From an uncultured Lachnospiraceae bacterium (GTDB taxonomy: Bacteria > Bacillota > Clostridia > Lachnospirales > Lachnospiraceae): a stretch of 64,000 nt of DNA. The DNA is taken from positions 39,824 through 103,823 of the forward strand of contig CALWBQ010000050.1 in assembly GCA_944376125.1 (NCBI GenBank), in the 5' to 3' direction. This document shows, one piece after another, positions 9,103 through 21,251 of this stretch (its first letter is position 1; every line of letters starts with the position of its first letter). Under the pieces are notes generated by a model. The model saw nothing but the letters and a program-made list of their open reading frames with translations, did no database searches and had not been told where the DNA came from. A program made the translations under genes and the position numbers.

Positions 9103-9782
9103 CCCCGGTACCTCCCAAAATCAGTCAGCACACCATCTGACACCTGCAGAACCCGGTCTGCAGTCTGCGCAATGCCGCTGTTATGGGTGATCATAATAAT
9201 AGTCTGCTGGTATTTTTCAGACGCCTCCCGCATCAGCGCGATCACTTCACTGCTGTTATGTGAGTCCAGATTCCCGGTAGGTTCATCCGCCAGGATCAGC
9301 GATGGGCGTGTCATAAGAGCCCGGCCGATCGCCGTGCGCTGCTGCTGGCCGCCGGACAGCTGCCCCGGCAGATGGCCGCGCCGCTCTCTCAGATCCAGGA
9401 TCGTCAGCAATTCCTCCAGATATCTCTGATCTGGTTTCTGATAATCCAGCAGAACCGGAAACACAATATTCTGCTCTACTGTCAGTTCCGGAATCAGGTT
9501 AAAAGCCTGAAAGATAAAACCAATGTTCCGCCGGCGAAAAATGGTAAGACTTCTTTCATTCATAGCAAAAATATCGTTTCCCCCAATCACCACGCTCCCG
9601 GATGTAGGAGTATCCAGGCCGCCTATCACATTGAGAAGCGTGCTCTTCCCAGAGCCTGATTCCCCAATGATAGCTGTAAACTCTCCTTTAGGGACAGAAA
9701 AACTGACATTCTTCAAGGCACGTACGGCAGTCTCGCCGCTTCCATACGTTTTACAGACATTTCTGACTTCCAGCAAATCCAT
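9099..9782 (-). CDS. ABC transporter ATP-binding protein (MacB/LolD type)
   Basis: A 227-residue ATPase with Walker A GESGSGKST, Q-loop FIFQAFNLIPELTVEQN, signature LSGGQQQR, Walker B LILADEPTGNLD and H-loop MITHN. The EPTGNLD text and short length place it with LolD/MacB/BceA partners of FtsX-type permeases. ATG 9782 is chosen because the conserved MDLLEVRNV begins there, behind GAGGTG; a GTG at 9839 would add a leader unlike the family. It overlaps the permease gene. Confidence 0.93.
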   Translation of the reverse strand: MDLLEVRNVCKTYGSGETAVRALKNVSFSVPKGEFTAIIGESGSGKSTLLNVIGGLDTPTSGSVVIGGNDIFAMNERSLTIFRRRNIGFIFQAFNLIPELTVEQNIVFPVLLDYQKPDQRYLEELLTILDLRERRGHLPGQLSGGQQQRTAIGRALMTRPSLILADEPTGNLDSHNSSEVIALMREASEKYQQTIIMITHNSGIAQTADRVLQVSDGVLTDFGRYRG

Positions 9783-9855
9783 TGTGCAAACACCTCTTCT
9801 TATCTTGATAACTGTCAATATACCAGAAAACTCCTGCACCGCTGCGACAATCAGG

Positions 9856-10893
9856 CTACAATTTTGTAGGAATCCGGAAATTCATTGTGAAGACAGTTCC
9901 CCTGCCCACTGCACTGTCAACTTCGATGGTTCCCCCATGAGCTTCCACGATCGCCTTCGCTAACGGCAGGCCGAGGCCGATCCCCTGAATATCTTTTGAA
10001 AAGCGGCTCCGGTAAAATCTTTTAAAAATGTGGTGCATATCCTCTGGATGAATACCGCTCCCATTGTCTTTCACAGTTACCTGAAAAAAAGCAGCAAACA
10101 TCTGCCATTGAATCTGGACGGTATTTCCCCTTTCTGTGTGGTCAAGTCCATTTTTGACAAGATTGCTGACAGCTTCTATAATCCAGTTCCGGTCACAGAA
10201 TACCTGAATCTCCTCGCCGCCTGACAGGCGGATCTCTTTTCCCTCCTGTTCAGCGCGGAACAAAAACTGCTCCCTTACCTCCTCTGCAATACTGGCCATA
10301 TTCTCCCACTTCCATTCTAAAACGACTGCGCCAGCATCCAATTTTGCGAGTTTCAGGAGATTCTGCACCAGCATCTCCATTCGGCCAAGTTCCTTCTCCG
10401 AGAGCCGGCTAAACCGCTGGACATCCGGATGATTCCTCGTCTCCTCCTGTATAATGCCATTATAGACATTGAGGGCAGCCAACGGCGTCTTCAGCTGATG
10501 AGAAATATCCGACAGGGTGTCCTGCAAAAACCTCTTTGTATGTTCTTCCTCCTCTGCATAGGCGTTCAAAATCGAAACCAGTGTATTTACCTCGTGGAAC
10601 AATCTGTACAGCTCTCCCTCATCATTGCACTGGATGGCTGCATCCCGATTGCCGGACAGATAATCCGTGATCCTTGAAATGGCATCTTCCATTATCTTGT
10701 GTTGGCCCCTGAAATATCGGAAACAAGATATCCATACCGCAGCTCCCATGCACAGGCCGCAGAGCAGTACCCATTTCCCGGCATTTGGGACTCCGGTTCC
10801 TGCAAAAAGTGCTGAAGCCAGGGCAAACATCAGCATCCACAGTGTAATTTCCTTGAAAAGCAATGCAACTTTTCGGTTAGCAAACAGTTTCAT
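9856..10893 (-). CDS. Sensor histidine kinase, small-loop (intramembrane-sensing) type
   Basis: A 345-residue kinase. Two transmembrane helices (residues ~9-30 and ~40-58) are separated by a very short outside loop, typical of intramembrane-sensing kinases paired with FtsX-type transporters. HAMP-like linker, HisKA with phospho-acceptor His ~132 in SDISHQLKTPLAAL, then HATPase_c with N box AVSNLVKNGLDH, G1 VKDNGSGI and G2 GIGLGLPLAKAIVEAHGG. The response regulator stop overlaps this start in TGATG, and the ATG sits directly behind GAGGGGGAG. Cytoplasmic membrane. It probably reports the transporter state to the adjacent regulator. Confidence 0.92.
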   Translation of the reverse strand: MKLFANRKVALLFKEITLWMLMFALASALFAGTGVPNAGKWVLLCGLCMGAAVWISCFRYFRGQHKIMEDAISRITDYLSGNRDAAIQCNDEGELYRLFHEVNTLVSILNAYAEEEEHTKRFLQDTLSDISHQLKTPLAALNVYNGIIQEETRNHPDVQRFSRLSEKELGRMEMLVQNLLKLAKLDAGAVVLEWKWENMASIAEEVREQFLFRAEQEGKEIRLSGGEEIQVFCDRNWIIEAVSNLVKNGLDHTERGNTVQIQWQMFAAFFQVTVKDNGSGIHPEDMHHIFKRFYRSRFSKDIQGIGLGLPLAKAIVEAHGGTIEVDSAVGRGTVFTMNFRIPTKL

Positions 10894-11588
10894 CACTCCC
10901 CCTCATCTGTCTGGTTCCACTTATATCCTCTCCCGCGAACCGTAACAATCCTCTCTGGCTGTCCCGGGTCATCCTCAATCTTCATGCGGAGCCTCCGAAT
11001 ATACACGGTAAGAGAATTGCTGTCAATATAGTTTTCCCGGCAGTCCCACAGTTTTCCTAAAATTTGATTCGCAGAGAGCACCTGTCCAGGGTGTTCCATA
11101 AGCAGGCACAGCAATTTATATTCGCTTCCTGTCAGGTCAAGCATCCTTCCATTTTTATATGCCTCTCCTTTCAAAAGCTGGACCGCTATACCGCCAGAGC
11201 GCAGTTCCGTCTCAGGTGTGTTAAAATTTTCGCTTCTGCGGAGCAGAGCATTGATCCTGGAGAGAAATACCGCCAGTTTAAACGGCTTTGTCATATAATC
11301 GTCTGCCCCTATATCAAGGCCCATAGTGATATCTGTTTCCTCATCGGCAGCGGTAAGGAACATGATGGGCACCTTAGAGGTTCTGCGTATCTTTCTGCAA
11401 AAGTCAAAGCCAGAGCCATCGGGAAGCGATACATCTAAAATGGCCAAATCGTAAGATTCTCTTTTCCAAAGTATATCAGCCTCCTTTGCACTGCGGACAG
11501 CATCGATTTCATATCCCTGCTTTTTCAGCGCAAATGAGAGCCCGCAGATCAGCCCCTCGTCATCCTCCAGCAAAAAAAGTCTTTTCAC
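10893..11588 (-). CDS. OmpR/PhoB-family response regulator
   Basis: A 231-residue regulator. The receiver domain has the acidic pair LLEDDEG and phospho-acceptor Asp 52 in LAILDVSLPDG, Thr in FLTAAD and Lys in DDYMTKPF. The C-terminal winged helix ends SLTVYIRRLRMKIEDDPGQPERIVTVRGRGYKW. A GTG start at 11588 is chosen: it gives the canonical MKRLFLLEDD N-terminus and follows AAAGGAG at good spacing. The longer in-frame reading adds a basic leader crossing an inverted repeat. It is the first gene of the regulator/kinase/ATPase/permease operon and likely autoregulates it. Confidence 0.92.
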   Translation of the reverse strand: MKRLFLLEDDEGLICGLSFALKKQGYEIDAVRSAKEADILWKRESYDLAILDVSLPDGSGFDFCRKIRRTSKVPIMFLTAADEETDITMGLDIGADDYMTKPFKLAVFLSRINALLRRSENFNTPETELRSGGIAVQLLKGEAYKNGRMLDLTGSEYKLLCLLMEHPGQVLSANQILGKLWDCRENYIDSNSLTVYIRRLRMKIEDDPGQPERIVTVRGRGYKWNQTDEGE

Positions 11589-11624
11589 CTGTCTTCCGCT
11601 CCTTTCTCGCTTTCCTTTGCTGCA

Positions 11625-11660
11625 GAGAAACGGCATAGCCCCAGGGCTACGCCGTTTCTC
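11625..11660. terminator. Strong inverted repeat between the isomerase and response-regulator genes
   Basis: GAGAAACGGC / GCCGTTTCTC (11625-11634 / 11651-11660) encloses a second inner stem around CCAG. It follows the isomerase gene on the minus strand and precedes the response regulator. The downstream arm is followed by only a weak U-run, so it may be a terminator, a partial terminator, or part of the leader of the regulator mRNA. Confidence 0.55.
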
Positions 11661-11700
11661 AACAAACACCTTCCAGCCATTTATCAATGCCGATCGGGAA

Positions 11701-12543
11701 TCATACTCTGTCATAAATCTCCTGAAGGAACGTTACGTCGCTGTGATACCGCTCCTTGCTGGAATTTTCCAGGAGCATAGTAATGTGAGGCTTCTTTTCC
11801 TTCAGTAATTTCATCAGCGGCTCGTAGCGGAACAGCCCCTCCCCCACATGCCGGAATATCTGGTCCTGACCATCAAAAACAAAATCCTTCATGTGAAGCA
11901 TGGTAATCTTGTCCCCGTAATATGCGAAGGCCCTGCTGATCACTTCCTCCTGGCAGTCTGTCTCCTCAGGATGGATCAGATTGACAGAATCCAGAATCAC
12001 CTCCACATTAGGAGAATCAATATCCTCAAGGAAACGCTTCATCATTGCCGGGCTGTATAACGTGTGGTTGTAGACTCCCTCCACGCCTACTGTTACCCCC
12101 AGCTTTTCAGCCGCTGTGACAATCTCTCTCATACTCTTTAACAGCAGCTGGTACGCCGCCTCCGTAAAGGTCTCCGGTACCACTTTCATATCAGGGTCCA
12201 GCCTCCCAGTCTCCGTCCCTACCATGTCAGCGCCGATGATTTTTGCGTATTTCAAATGCTCAATAAATTTAGCTACCTCTGCCTGGCGCTTCTCTTCAAT
12301 GGGGTTGATAGGGTTAATATAGCATCCCAGAACAGCCACATGGATCCCGTTCTCATCCAACTTTTTTCTAATATAATGGGCAAAGCCGGGGCTGTAATGG
12401 CCGACAGAAAAATCATAATCTGAGATAGACTTTCCAAAGGCAAGCTGGATCTGATCAATTCCGTTGGCTTTCACCTCCTGAAACAGCGCTTCCATAGGCA
12501 TTTTGGGGCAAATATCATGGCATCTCATACCAAAGCTCAGCAT
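11701..12543 (-). CDS. Sugar phosphate isomerase/epimerase, TIM barrel (AP endonuclease 2 family)
   Basis: A 280-residue xylose-isomerase-like TIM barrel. Probable metal ligands are Glu in VGVEGVYNH, Asp in EVILDSVNLIHPEE, His in MLHMKDF and Glu in MLLENS. These enzymes isomerise or epimerise keto-sugars, or act on inositol-derived substrates; the exact substrate is not clear. A perfect GAGGAGG precedes the ATG. It lies 18 bases downstream of the PPC protein gene, so the two form a small operon. Confidence 0.85.
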   Translation of the reverse strand: MLSFGMRCHDICPKMPMEALFQEVKANGIDQIQLAFGKSISDYDFSVGHYSPGFAHYIRKKLDENGIHVAVLGCYINPINPIEEKRQAEVAKFIEHLKYAKIIGADMVGTETGRLDPDMKVVPETFTEAAYQLLLKSMREIVTAAEKLGVTVGVEGVYNHTLYSPAMMKRFLEDIDSPNVEVILDSVNLIHPEETDCQEEVISRAFAYYGDKITMLHMKDFVFDGQDQIFRHVGEGLFRYEPLMKLLKEKKPHITMLLENSSKERYHSDVTFLQEIYDRV

Positions 12544-12561
12544 CGTTGCGTCCTCCTCTTC

Positions 12562-12984
12562 TTAAAACTCCAGCAGGTTCAGCCCTATCTCATCGCTGAA
12601 CTTTCTTCCCACTTCTCCATCCAGAATCTGGATGATAATCTCCCCAGTAGCGCCGATCACAGCTTCATTCACATGGCCTCCATGGATTTCGCCGGTATGG
12701 CCGTTTGCAATGACGGCATGGATGTGAAGATAAGGCTTTCCGTCCTGCCTTGTAATATTTCCCGTCAGTGAGGCGATCTCATAAATTCCCTCATAGGTTT
12801 CTTTATAATAAACCTTTTCGGCTGTATCAAAAACACCCAAAACCGCCTTTTTCACCGCTCCCAGCCCAGTCACGCTGGCCAGACAGATCCCCTCATCCGT
12901 GCACAGCTGTGTCAGGCAGTCCAAAATTTCCTCATCTTTGTCCACTCTCAGGACAATCCCAGTTCCAAATCTCTGATACCTCAT
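12562..12984 (-). CDS. PPC-domain (DUF296) protein
   Basis: A 140-residue single PPC domain, as in plant AT-hook proteins but here without an AT hook. HIHAVIANGHTGEIHGGHVNEAVIGATGEIII carries the conserved histidines that bind a metal in bacterial members. Function is not established for the family; DNA binding should not be assumed. GGAGGAGACAG precedes the start. It sits just after the guaB terminator and ahead of a sugar isomerase, so either readthrough or a compact promoter drives it. Confidence 0.85.
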   Translation of the reverse strand: MRYQRFGTGIVLRVDKDEEILDCLTQLCTDEGICLASVTGLGAVKKAVLGVFDTAEKVYYKETYEGIYEIASLTGNITRQDGKPYLHIHAVIANGHTGEIHGGHVNEAVIGATGEIIIQILDGEVGRKFSDEIGLNLLEF

Positions 12985-13007
12985 CTGTCTCCTCCTTTGC
13001 TGAACTA

Positions 13008-13041
13008 CAAAAGGCCAGGCAAGAGCTTTTCCTGCCTGACC
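13008..13041 (-). terminator. Terminator of guaB
   Basis: Nine-pair stem (13013-13021 / 13033-13041, one G-U pair) followed on the minus strand by TTTTG at 13008-13012. Confidence 0.8.
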
Positions 13042-13058
13042 CGCTGCAATACTTGTTT

Positions 13059-14531
<1,473 letters not shown>

Positions 14532-14572
14532 TCATAGATTTTCTCCTCTTATCAGAGGGTTATTAGTATAAC

Positions 14573-14601
14573 ATATTAACAAATTTTGCCTTTTTTGTCA
14601 A
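14573..14601 (-). promoter_or_regulatory. Promoter of guaB
   Basis: Consensus TTGACA (14596-14601), 17-base spacer, TAATAT (14573-14578) on the minus strand, giving a leader of roughly 55 bases. Confidence 0.75.
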
Positions 14602-14678
14602 ACGAAAGCCTTGGCGGTATTCATACTATTTACTTATAATCACCTATTATTTTACTGATAGTTTATCCTGCTAACAAT

Positions 14679-15176
14679 TTACAGCACAATCTTCCTGGGC
14701 GTTGTGCTGCGAATGCACTGGAGCAGTTTCTCATTCGGTTCAATAATCACTTTATTTCTCTGCTGGCCTGCCTGATAAATAAACGCATATTTCTTTACAT
14801 CGTTCCGCCCGGATGAACAATCGATCACCTTTACGCCAGTTCCCTCGTAGTCCTTTAATACATAGGAGTCCAGGGGGGCCATCATCAGCAGGCTGTCCTT
14901 ATCACATTCCATGACTTTTTTTCTTTTGTTCCGATTCAAAATTTTATCGATTGAGAGCTGTCCGTCTATATAGAGATACTCGAATTCCACGTTCAGGTTC
15001 AGCATAATGAAATAGGAAGCCGCGCAGACAGCCAAAAGGACCACGATTCCGATATAAGTGGTTAAAGCCATAAAAACAGCGGCAGCAAACAGAACGCCCA
15101 GAAGAATCTTGACTGCCAAGGCATAAGGCGGCGTCTTTCGTTTCACCAAATGTTCTACATACGCATCTTGTATCAT
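14679..15176 (-). CDS. Conserved two-helix membrane protein of unknown function (DUF6106-like)
   Basis: A 165-residue protein. A basic N-terminal tail leads into two adjoining transmembrane helices (residues ~19-40 and ~42-58). A soluble domain follows that starts VEFEYLYIDGQLSIDKILNRNKRKKV, a beta-rich pattern seen in small Clostridia membrane proteins (I recall a DUF6106 label, not verified). RBS is weak (GAGAAG). It sits alone between guaB and groEL with no informative partner. Confidence 0.6.
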   Translation of the reverse strand: MIQDAYVEHLVKRKTPPYALAVKILLGVLFAAAVFMALTTYIGIVVLLAVCAASYFIMLNLNVEFEYLYIDGQLSIDKILNRNKRKKVMECDKDSLLMMAPLDSYVLKDYEGTGVKVIDCSSGRNDVKKYAFIYQAGQQRNKVIIEPNEKLLQCIRSTTPRKIVL

Positions 15177-15276
15177 TGTTCTCTTCTCCTTCAGAGTAAT
15201 TTCCCCGCTGCAGCGTGAGCCGCACGGAGCGCTGTCATCTCACAGAAGCCATCTCTGTGAAAAACAGGCAAAACAA

Positions 15277-15311
15277 AAGGGCTCCCCTCATCTAAGATGC
15301 GGGAAGCCCTT
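15277..15311 (-). terminator. Terminator of groESL
   Basis: Stem AAGGGCTTCCC / GGGGAGCCCTT with a 13-base loop, followed on the minus strand by TTGTTTTG, about 40 bases past the groEL stop. Confidence 0.8.
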
Positions 15312-15353
15312 GCTTCTACAGGCATTGTCCGTCTGGTCAACGTCTACGACTTA

Positions 15354-17006
<1,653 letters not shown>

Positions 17007-17034
17007 TCAATGGAGCTTCGCTCCGTCACCAAAT

Positions 17035-17319
17035 TTACTCAATCACTGCCAGAATGTCATTCTGCTTTACGATAACGTACTTCTCTTCCTCTACTTCCAC
17101 ATCGGTTCCTGAATATTTGGAATAGATTACCTTATCTCCCGGTTTTACCTGCATCGTGATCTCTTTGCCATCTACCACACCGCCAGGTCCTACTGCGATT
17201 ACTTCAGCCTGCTGGGGTTTCTCTTTTGCCTGTCCTGGAAGGACAATGCCGGACTTGGTAGTCTCTTCTGCAACCAACTGTTTTAAAACAACTCTGTCAA
17301 ATAATGGCACTAACTTCAT
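17035..17319 (-). CDS. groES: Co-chaperonin GroES (10 kDa)
   Basis: The 94-residue lid of the GroEL chamber. It contains MKLVPLFDRVVLKQLVAEE, the mobile-loop region KSGIVLPGQAKEKP, VIAVGPG and YSKYSGTDVEVEEEKYVIVKQNDILAVIE. ATG 17319 follows a perfect AGGAGG; an upstream in-frame extension to 17379 has no support. First gene of the groESL operon. Confidence 0.98.
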   Translation of the reverse strand: MKLVPLFDRVVLKQLVAEETTKSGIVLPGQAKEKPQQAEVIAVGPGGVVDGKEITMQVKPGDKVIYSKYSGTDVEVEEEKYVIVKQNDILAVIE

Positions 17320-17406
17320 AGTTAAAATCCTCCTTGCATCAGTCTGCTTTTTTACATATCTTGTCTGGAAATTATCCAATTTCTTTCCTTTCTGTTCACA
17401 AGTAAT

Positions 17407-17449
17407 GTTATAGCACCCATTACTAGCACTGTCAAGAGTTGAGTGCTAA
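17407..17449 (-). promoter_or_regulatory. groESL promoter overlapped by a CIRCE (HrcA) operator
   Basis: CIRCE: left arm TTAGCACTC (17441-17449, perfect), 9-base spacer, right arm CAGTGCTAG (17423-17431, 7 of 9 matches to consensus). The -35 box TTGACA (17430-17435) lies inside the operator; 17 bases on is the -10 TATAAC (17407-17412). HrcA binding would block RNA polymerase directly. hrcA is not in the window. Confidence 0.92.
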
Positions 17450-17668
17450 TTTTATTTTTTTTTAACAATTCAGGCGGCGTCCAGTCCCCTATCTGCTTCC
17501 GTTTTTAGTATGAGCCGCACCTATTTCAGTGAATATTGGGGACGAGGACTGTGCAGCTATATTAATTTATCATAAAATTTCCACAATTATACCTTTTCTT
17601 TTTTTTCAATCCGTATTACAATAATCCTAATAGCTGAAATCTTTATATGCAGAAAGGAGCTGTGTGAT

Positions 17669-18229
17669 ATGTCCAAAAACAACATGGGGAAGGTGCTGGC
17701 ATTTTTGGCCGGAGCTGGCGCAGCAGCAGCCGCTATCGCTTACTTTGTCCGGTATAAGACATTCAACAAAGAGCTGGAGAAAGATTTTCACGCTTTTGAA
17801 GATGAGGAGCTGGACGATGCCGAAGAGGAAGATCCCATTGAAGATTTAAACAACCCGTCTCACCGCAATTATGTCTCCCTGTCTTCCAGCAAGGATGAAT
17901 TCAAGGCCGCAGCGAGGGACGTGAAGGAATCTGTCGGCGCAGCAGCCAGCGCTGCCAAGGATGTCCTGAAAGACACCGCAGCAGTGTTAAAGGATACTGC
18001 CCATGAAGCCGCATCTGCTGCCAAGGATACCGCTCATCTGGCAGGAGCTGCCGTGAAGGATACTCTGGATTCCTGCAAAGATAAGCAAGAGTCTGTAGAA
18101 AAAATGGCGGAAGAGGCCGCCAGTGAGATCGCTGATGCCGCTGACGCAATTTCCCACCAGATCGACAAGGCAAAGAGTTCCCATGAAGACCCCAAAGAAA
18201 CAACCACAGTGGAGGAAATCTCCGAGTAA
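17669..18229 (+). CDS. YtxH-like membrane-anchored protein with an alanine-rich helical tail
   Basis: A 186-residue protein. The N-terminal glycine/alanine-rich helix (MGKVLAFLAGAGAAAAAIAY, residues ~6-25) is a membrane segment. An acidic linker follows (EDEELDDAEEEDPIEDL), then a long amphipathic region of imperfect 11-residue AAKDT-type repeats (residues ~80-165), like LEA or YtxH/apolipoprotein-type helices. Such proteins associate with membranes or general stress; no enzymatic role is seen. AAAGGAG precedes the ATG. It diverges from the heat-shock operon and has its own strong terminator. Function unknown. Confidence 0.7.
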   Translation: MSKNNMGKVLAFLAGAGAAAAAIAYFVRYKTFNKELEKDFHAFEDEELDDAEEEDPIEDLNNPSHRNYVSLSSSKDEFKAAARDVKESVGAAASAAKDVLKDTAAVLKDTAHEAASAAKDTAHLAGAAVKDTLDSCKDKQESVEKMAEEAASEIADAADAISHQIDKAKSSHEDPKETTTVEEISE

Positions 18230-18253
18230 CAGAGCGGTTTTCTCTCCATGCAC

Positions 18254-18303
18254 AAAGCCAGAGACAGCAGCACGGAATGTGTGCCTTTGTCTCTGGCTTT
18301 TTT
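18254..18303. terminator. Bidirectional terminator
   Basis: Stem AAAGCCAGAGACA / TGTCTCTGGCTTT (18254-18266 / 18288-18300) followed by a T-run, between the convergent YtxH-like gene and trkH. Confidence 0.85.
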
Positions 18304-18317
18304 CTTGCTCTTCGATA

Positions 18318-19757
18318 TCAAAATTTCTTCCAGGTCTCCGGACAGAATAAAAGCAGCAGCGGGAAAAGCTCCAGGCGGCCGGCCAGCATATCAAAGACCA
18401 TGACCAGCTTGGAAAACCCCGAATAGACAGAAAAGTTGGATGTCGGTCCCACTAGTTCCAACCCGGGGCCAACATTGTTGAGAGTGGTGGCCACCGCAGT
18501 AAAATTGGTGATCAGATCCAGTCCGTCAAAAGCCAGCAGAAGAACGGAGGCCGTGAAGATCAGGAAATACGTCATCATAAACACATTGGTGGATCGAACC
18601 ACCTCATGCTCGACGCTTTTTCCGTCCATTTTTATCTTTTTAATATTCTTTGGGTGAAGGTACTGTCCAATCTCCTTTTTCACCGTCTTCATAAGGATCA
18701 AAATCCTGGAAACTTTGATGCCGCCCCCCGTGCTTCCGGCACAGGCCCCGACAAACATCAGGATCACCAGGATTGTGCGGGAAATCTCCGGCCACTGATT
18801 GAAATCCGTTGTGGCATATCCTGTGGTAGTAATGATGGAAGCCACCTGGAAAGCTGCATGGCGAACTGTCTCCGCCAGACTCCCATACATATGGTAAATA
18901 TTTAGAGTGATTGCCAGAACTGCGGCAGCAATAATCGCCAGATACCCTCTCACCTCTTCCATCTTAAAAGCATTTTTTGCCTTTCCAAGCAAAATGAAAT
19001 AGTAAGCATTAAAATTGATGCCGAATAGGATCATAAATATCGTAATTACGATCTGGTGGTAAGGTGAAAAGCTCCCCACACTGTCATTGCGGGTGCCAAA
19101 TCCCCCGGTTCCTGCCGTTCCGAACGTAAGCGTCAGGGCGTCAAAAAGGGACATTCTTCCAGCTATCAGGAGAATCACCTGAATCACCGTCATGCCGATA
19201 TATATGGAATACAAAATCTTTGCTGTTGTCCGTACCTTAGGAACCAGCCTGCTGACAGAGGGGCCCGGGCTCTCCGCCTTCATAATATTCATCGAAAAGC
19301 CGCCAGTCATTGGCAGAAGGATCAGCAGGAATACCAGAACCCCCATGCCCCCAATCCAGTGGGTAAAACTGCGCCAGAACAGAATACTCCTGGGCAGAGA
19401 TTCCACCTCCGGCAGGATACTGGCTCCTGTCGTCGTAAATCCGGATACCGTCTCAAACAGAGCGTCAATAGGATCCGGTATCGTCCCGCTGAACAGAAAC
19501 GGGAGACCGCCCATCACGCTCAAAGCCACCCAGCTGAGAGCCACAGCCACGCAGCCCTCCCTGGCAAAAAACTCTCTCTTCGCCGGCTTTTTATATTTCG
19601 CAGCCGCGCCCACTATCAGGCAGAGCACGATGGCTGCTGCAAAGTCCCAGAAAGCCGACTCACCATAGATCACTGCTACCGCCGCCGAAGGAATCATCAG
19701 CGCCCCCTCCAGCACCAGAGTCCATCCAACAATAAACCTGATCACACCGTAATTCAT
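18318..19757 (-). CDS. trkH: Potassium uptake protein TrkH (membrane subunit)
   Basis: A 479-residue K+ channel-like transporter with four membrane-pore-membrane repeats. Selectivity-filter-like segments are visible: FTTTGASILPEVESLP, GTAGTGGFGTRNDS, ITTTGYATTDFNQWPE and ATTLNNVGPGLELVGP. HWIGGMGVLVFLLILLPMTGG is a TrkH/KtrB hallmark. It starts 9 bases after trkA, so the two subunits are co-expressed. Acts in the cytoplasmic membrane. Confidence 0.95.
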   Translation of the reverse strand: MNYGVIRFIVGWTLVLEGALMIPSAAVAVIYGESAFWDFAAAIVLCLIVGAAAKYKKPAKREFFAREGCVAVALSWVALSVMGGLPFLFSGTIPDPIDALFETVSGFTTTGASILPEVESLPRSILFWRSFTHWIGGMGVLVFLLILLPMTGGFSMNIMKAESPGPSVSRLVPKVRTTAKILYSIYIGMTVIQVILLIAGRMSLFDALTLTFGTAGTGGFGTRNDSVGSFSPYHQIVITIFMILFGINFNAYYFILLGKAKNAFKMEEVRGYLAIIAAAVLAITLNIYHMYGSLAETVRHAAFQVASIITTTGYATTDFNQWPEISRTILVILMFVGACAGSTGGGIKVSRILILMKTVKKEIGQYLHPKNIKKIKMDGKSVEHEVVRSTNVFMMTYFLIFTASVLLLAFDGLDLITNFTAVATTLNNVGPGLELVGPTSNFSVYSGFSKLVMVFDMLAGRLELFPLLLLFCPETWKKF

Positions 19758-19766
19758 ACCTGATAC

Positions 19767-21125
19767 CTATTTCCTGAGGATATCATTAATATCCTGAAGC
19801 CCTTTCCTTGTCGTAACGATAATCACTGTGTCTCCCACCTGTATTTTGTCGTGGCCTCTTGGAATAATGATCCTGCCGCGGTGATTGATGCAGCAGACCA
19901 GCAGATCATTTTTAAGGGGCAGATCCATCAGGGGCACATTCACCAGCGGTCCCTTTTCCCTGATGTAAAACTCCAGCGCTTCGGCTTTATTATCCAGGAT
20001 CTGGTACAAAGTCTCTACATTGCTTCCAATAGAATTTTGCATAGCCCGGACATACTGGAGAATGTAATCTGCTGTTATATATTTGGGGTAAACTACGCTC
20101 CCCAGATCCAGCTTGTCGATAATGCTGTCAAAGGCTATTCGGTTTACTTTGGTAACCAGTTTTGCCGATGACTGTTCCTTGGCAAACAGGGACAAGAAAA
20201 TATTTTCTTCATCAATATTCGTCAGCGTGATAAATGCTTCCGTCGATGGCAGCCCTGACTGCAGCAGCAGTTTTTTGTCCGTACCGTCCCCATTGATAAT
20301 AGACGCTTCCGGCAGAAGCTCGCTGAGCAGCTCACACCTTGCTTTATCCTTCTCCACAATCCGCACCTTGATCTTCATATATAGCAACTGTTGGGCCAGA
20401 TAAAATCCCAGCGTTCCCCCGCCTACAATCAGGGCATTTTTTACCTGGTGGGTCGCCAGGCCGATTTTCTTAAAAAATGCTGCTGAGTTTTGAGGGGCAG
20501 CCACGATCGATATCACATCATTGTCCTGAAGCACAAAATCTCCTCGCGGAATCGCTACGCTGTTTTCCCTCTGCACCCCGCAGATCAAAACATCGCATTT
20601 AAAACGATCTGCCAGCTCTGAGACTGCCAGGCCGTTCATGTGGAACTCCGGCTTCAATTTAAATTTCAGCAGTTCTACCCGGCCCTTGGCAAAGGTATCA
20701 ATCTGGATAGCCGACGGAAATCTCAGGATTCTGGCGATCTCTGTTGCAGTAGCCAACTCCGGATTCAGGCTCATAGAGATTCCCAAGCGCTCCCGGATAA
20801 ATCCGATCTCCTGGCTGTAAATTGGATTTCTCACCCGCGCTATCGTATGACACTTGCTCACTTTCTTAGCGATCAGGCAGCACAGCAGGTTCAGCTCATC
20901 TGACCCGGTAACTGCAATCAAAATATCTGCACTCCTGATCCCGGCTTCATCCTGGATCGAGATGCTGGCTCCGTTTCCAGCCAGATACATGGCATCCACA
21001 TCTTCCGAAAACTCCTGAAGTTTCTGAGACTGAATGTCAATCATTACGATATCATGCTGTTCCTCGCTGAGCTGCTGGGCCAAAGTCCTCCCCACCTTGC
21101 CGCAGCCGATAATAATAATCTTCAT
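19767..21125 (-). CDS. trkA: Potassium uptake regulatory subunit TrkA
   Basis: A 452-residue peripheral subunit that gates TrkH. Two tandem RCK modules: the first Rossmann motif IIIIGCGKVGRTLAQ at residue 2, a TrkA_C domain (~140-220), the second Rossmann motif ALIVGGGTLGFYLAQ (~230), and a second TrkA_C near the C-terminus (VCCINHRGRIIIPRGHDKIQVGDTVIIV). It binds NAD(H) or ATP. ATG 21125 is chosen for its GGAGG and for the conserved MKIIIIGCGKVG; a 25-residue upstream extension is unlikely. Confidence 0.95.
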   Translation of the reverse strand: MKIIIIGCGKVGRTLAQQLSEEQHDIVMIDIQSQKLQEFSEDVDAMYLAGNGASISIQDEAGIRSADILIAVTGSDELNLLCCLIAKKVSKCHTIARVRNPIYSQEIGFIRERLGISMSLNPELATATEIARILRFPSAIQIDTFAKGRVELLKFKLKPEFHMNGLAVSELADRFKCDVLICGVQRENSVAIPRGDFVLQDNDVISIVAAPQNSAAFFKKIGLATHQVKNALIVGGGTLGFYLAQQLLYMKIKVRIVEKDKARCELLSELLPEASIINGDGTDKKLLLQSGLPSTEAFITLTNIDEENIFLSLFAKEQSSAKLVTKVNRIAFDSIIDKLDLGSVVYPKYITADYILQYVRAMQNSIGSNVETLYQILDNKAEALEFYIREKGPLVNVPLMDLPLKNDLLVCCINHRGRIIIPRGHDKIQVGDTVIIVTTRKGLQDINDILRK

Positions 21126-21251
21126 AAATATCCTCCGTATTAAAATTCTGCAACAATTCATGCTGATTATGTATTTATTTTGTGAAGATTTGATACTCAC
21201 TGCTATTATAGCACTTCTAGTCTATTTGAAAATAGGAAATATCCCAATAGC

